Assembly (NCBI GenBank): GCA_947259605.1
Contig: CAMYMX010000169.1
Span: 1-7,271 of the forward strand
From: an uncultured Polyangiaceae bacterium
GTDB lineage: Bacteria > Myxococcota_A > Polyangia > Polyangiales > Houyiibacteriaceae
Reading direction: 5' to 3'
DNA: 7,271 bases
Position 1 is the first letter of the stretch, and the number at the start of each line of letters is the position of its first letter. The notes under the pieces are model-generated. The model had not been told where the DNA came from, searched no databases, and saw nothing but the letters and a program-made list of their open reading frames with translations. Below are positions 6,927 through 7,271 of the stretch, in pieces. The translations under genes and the position numbers were made by a program.

Positions 6927-7094
6927 TCAGTGGTCGCACGAATCTGACGGAGGGGGTTTTCGTGTCAGTCGCGAAACGGGCACGTCCGGGCCCGTCGGGC
7001 GACGCGGACGGGTCTTCTTCCCGCGAAACCGCCGTAAGACGTAGACACACGCAAATGCGACAATTAACCCTGCCATGATTTGCTGCCACGGCAT
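6927..7094 (-). CDS. Small FeoB-associated single-pass membrane protein
   Basis: This is a 55-residue protein starting MPWQQIMAGLIVAFACVYVL. One hydrophobic helix covers about residues 5-20. A basic stretch (RRFRGKKTRPRR) follows, then a Pro-rich tail ending SDSCDH. Short proteins with an N-terminal helix followed by RR or KR are regularly encoded directly after feoB and are annotated as FeoB-associated membrane proteins. Those usually carry several clustered cysteines at the C terminus; here there are only Cys16 in the helix and Cys53. The ATG at 7094-7092 lies 9 nt after the feoB stop, with TAGGG a few bases before it that includes the end of feoB. The basic stretch predicts the tail on the cytoplasmic side. 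A role in assembling or tuning FeoB is inferred from position and shape. No sequence motif shows it. Confidence 0.72.
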   Translation of the reverse strand: MPWQQIMAGLIVAFACVYVLRRFRGKKTRPRRPTGPDVPVSRLTRKPPPSDSCDH

Positions 7095-7103
7095 ACTCAA
7101 ACC

Positions 7104-7271
7104 CTAGCCGTAACCAAGAAGCTGGCCACCTTGATAGACCGCGAGAGAGGCCAGATACGCGAGTACGGTCATGTACGAGAACAGGAACACCGGCCATTTC
7201 CAAGAGCCGGATTCTTTCTTCACCACGGCGATGGTGCTCATGCACTGACAGGCCAACAAGAAGAAAATCAT
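7104..7271 (-). CDS. feoB: Ferrous iron transport protein B, C-terminal end (5' part outside window)
   Basis: Inner-membrane Fe(II) transporter with an N-terminal GTPase domain, which lies beyond the right edge. The frame is open to base 7271 and stops at TAG (7106-7104 on the minus strand); 55 residues are visible. The segment LACQCMSTIAVVKKESGSWK followed by WP is the characteristic cytoplasmic loop near the FeoB C terminus. It has the cysteine and the STIAVV and GSWKWP motifs that recur in the family. It is followed by a final transmembrane helix (FLFSYMTVLAYLASLAVY) and a short QGGQLLG end. The ATG at 7271-7269 is internal, not a start. The gene heads an apparent operon with the small membrane protein and the metallophosphoesterase. 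Confidence is limited only by the short visible length. Confidence 0.86.
   Translation of the reverse strand: MIFFLLACQCMSTIAVVKKESGSWKWPVFLFSYMTVLAYLASLAVYQGGQLLGYG

Noticed and set aside
6407..7078. Open frame on the plus strand (223 codons) opposite the phosphoesterase start and the small feo gene
   Set aside because: It is the antisense shadow of the phosphoesterase, whose metal-binding motifs are intact. The translation has no recognisable motif.
6898..7245. Minus-strand frame of 115 codons covering the end of feoB and the small gene
   Set aside because: It is in a different frame from both feoB and the 55-residue membrane protein. Its translation is Arg-rich without structure, while the other frames give the FeoB C terminus and a membrane helix.
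1..7271. Search for mobile elements, CRISPR repeats, tRNA or other RNA genes
   Set aside because: I saw no transposase or integrase motif, no spaced direct repeats and no tRNA-like cloverleaf. The coding density leaves no gap longer than about 80 bp.

Overview
The window is a GC-rich bacterial chromosomal segment that looks vertically inherited and housekeeping in character. I see no insertion sequence, phage gene, CRISPR array, tRNA or rRNA. A periplasmic-type lytic transglycosylase, a bacterial-type prolyl-tRNA synthetase with an inserted editing domain, and the end of a FeoB ferrous iron transporter suggest a Gram-negative organism. The style of the proteins would fit an uncultured deltaproteobacterium-like or myxobacterium-like lineage. 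That placement is inference and weak.

Left part, plus strand (1-4895): the 3' two thirds of proS (editing domain, motif 3, anticodon-binding domain) opens the window. Four bases after its stop comes a 64-residue single-pass membrane protein with a strongly acidic tail. An unusually AT-rich gap of about 80 bp follows, then a large exported Slt70-like soluble lytic transglycosylase (helical repeats plus C-terminal SLT domain). About 20 bp further on is a FAD-dependent oxidoreductase of the L-2-hydroxyglutarate dehydrogenase-like family.

Centre (4896-5897): a 54 bp gap holds a small imperfect palindrome and a good ribosome binding site. These lead into trxB, NADPH-dependent thioredoxin reductase, with all its expected motifs.

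Right part, minus strand (5909-7271): reading leftward from the right edge are the last 55 codons of feoB, a 55-codon single-pass membrane protein in the position and form of the small FeoB-associated proteins, and a cytoplasmic calcineurin-like metallophosphoesterase with a basic Arg/Lys/Asn-rich tail. The three are 9 and 25 nt apart and look like one operon. It meets trxB tail to tail with only 11 nt between the stop codons.

Functionally the plus strand carries protein synthesis, cell-wall turnover and redox metabolism, and the minus strand carries iron uptake. I do not see a convincing previously undescribed multi-gene system. The most useful points are the two very small membrane protein genes and the link between the feo genes and a phosphoesterase.
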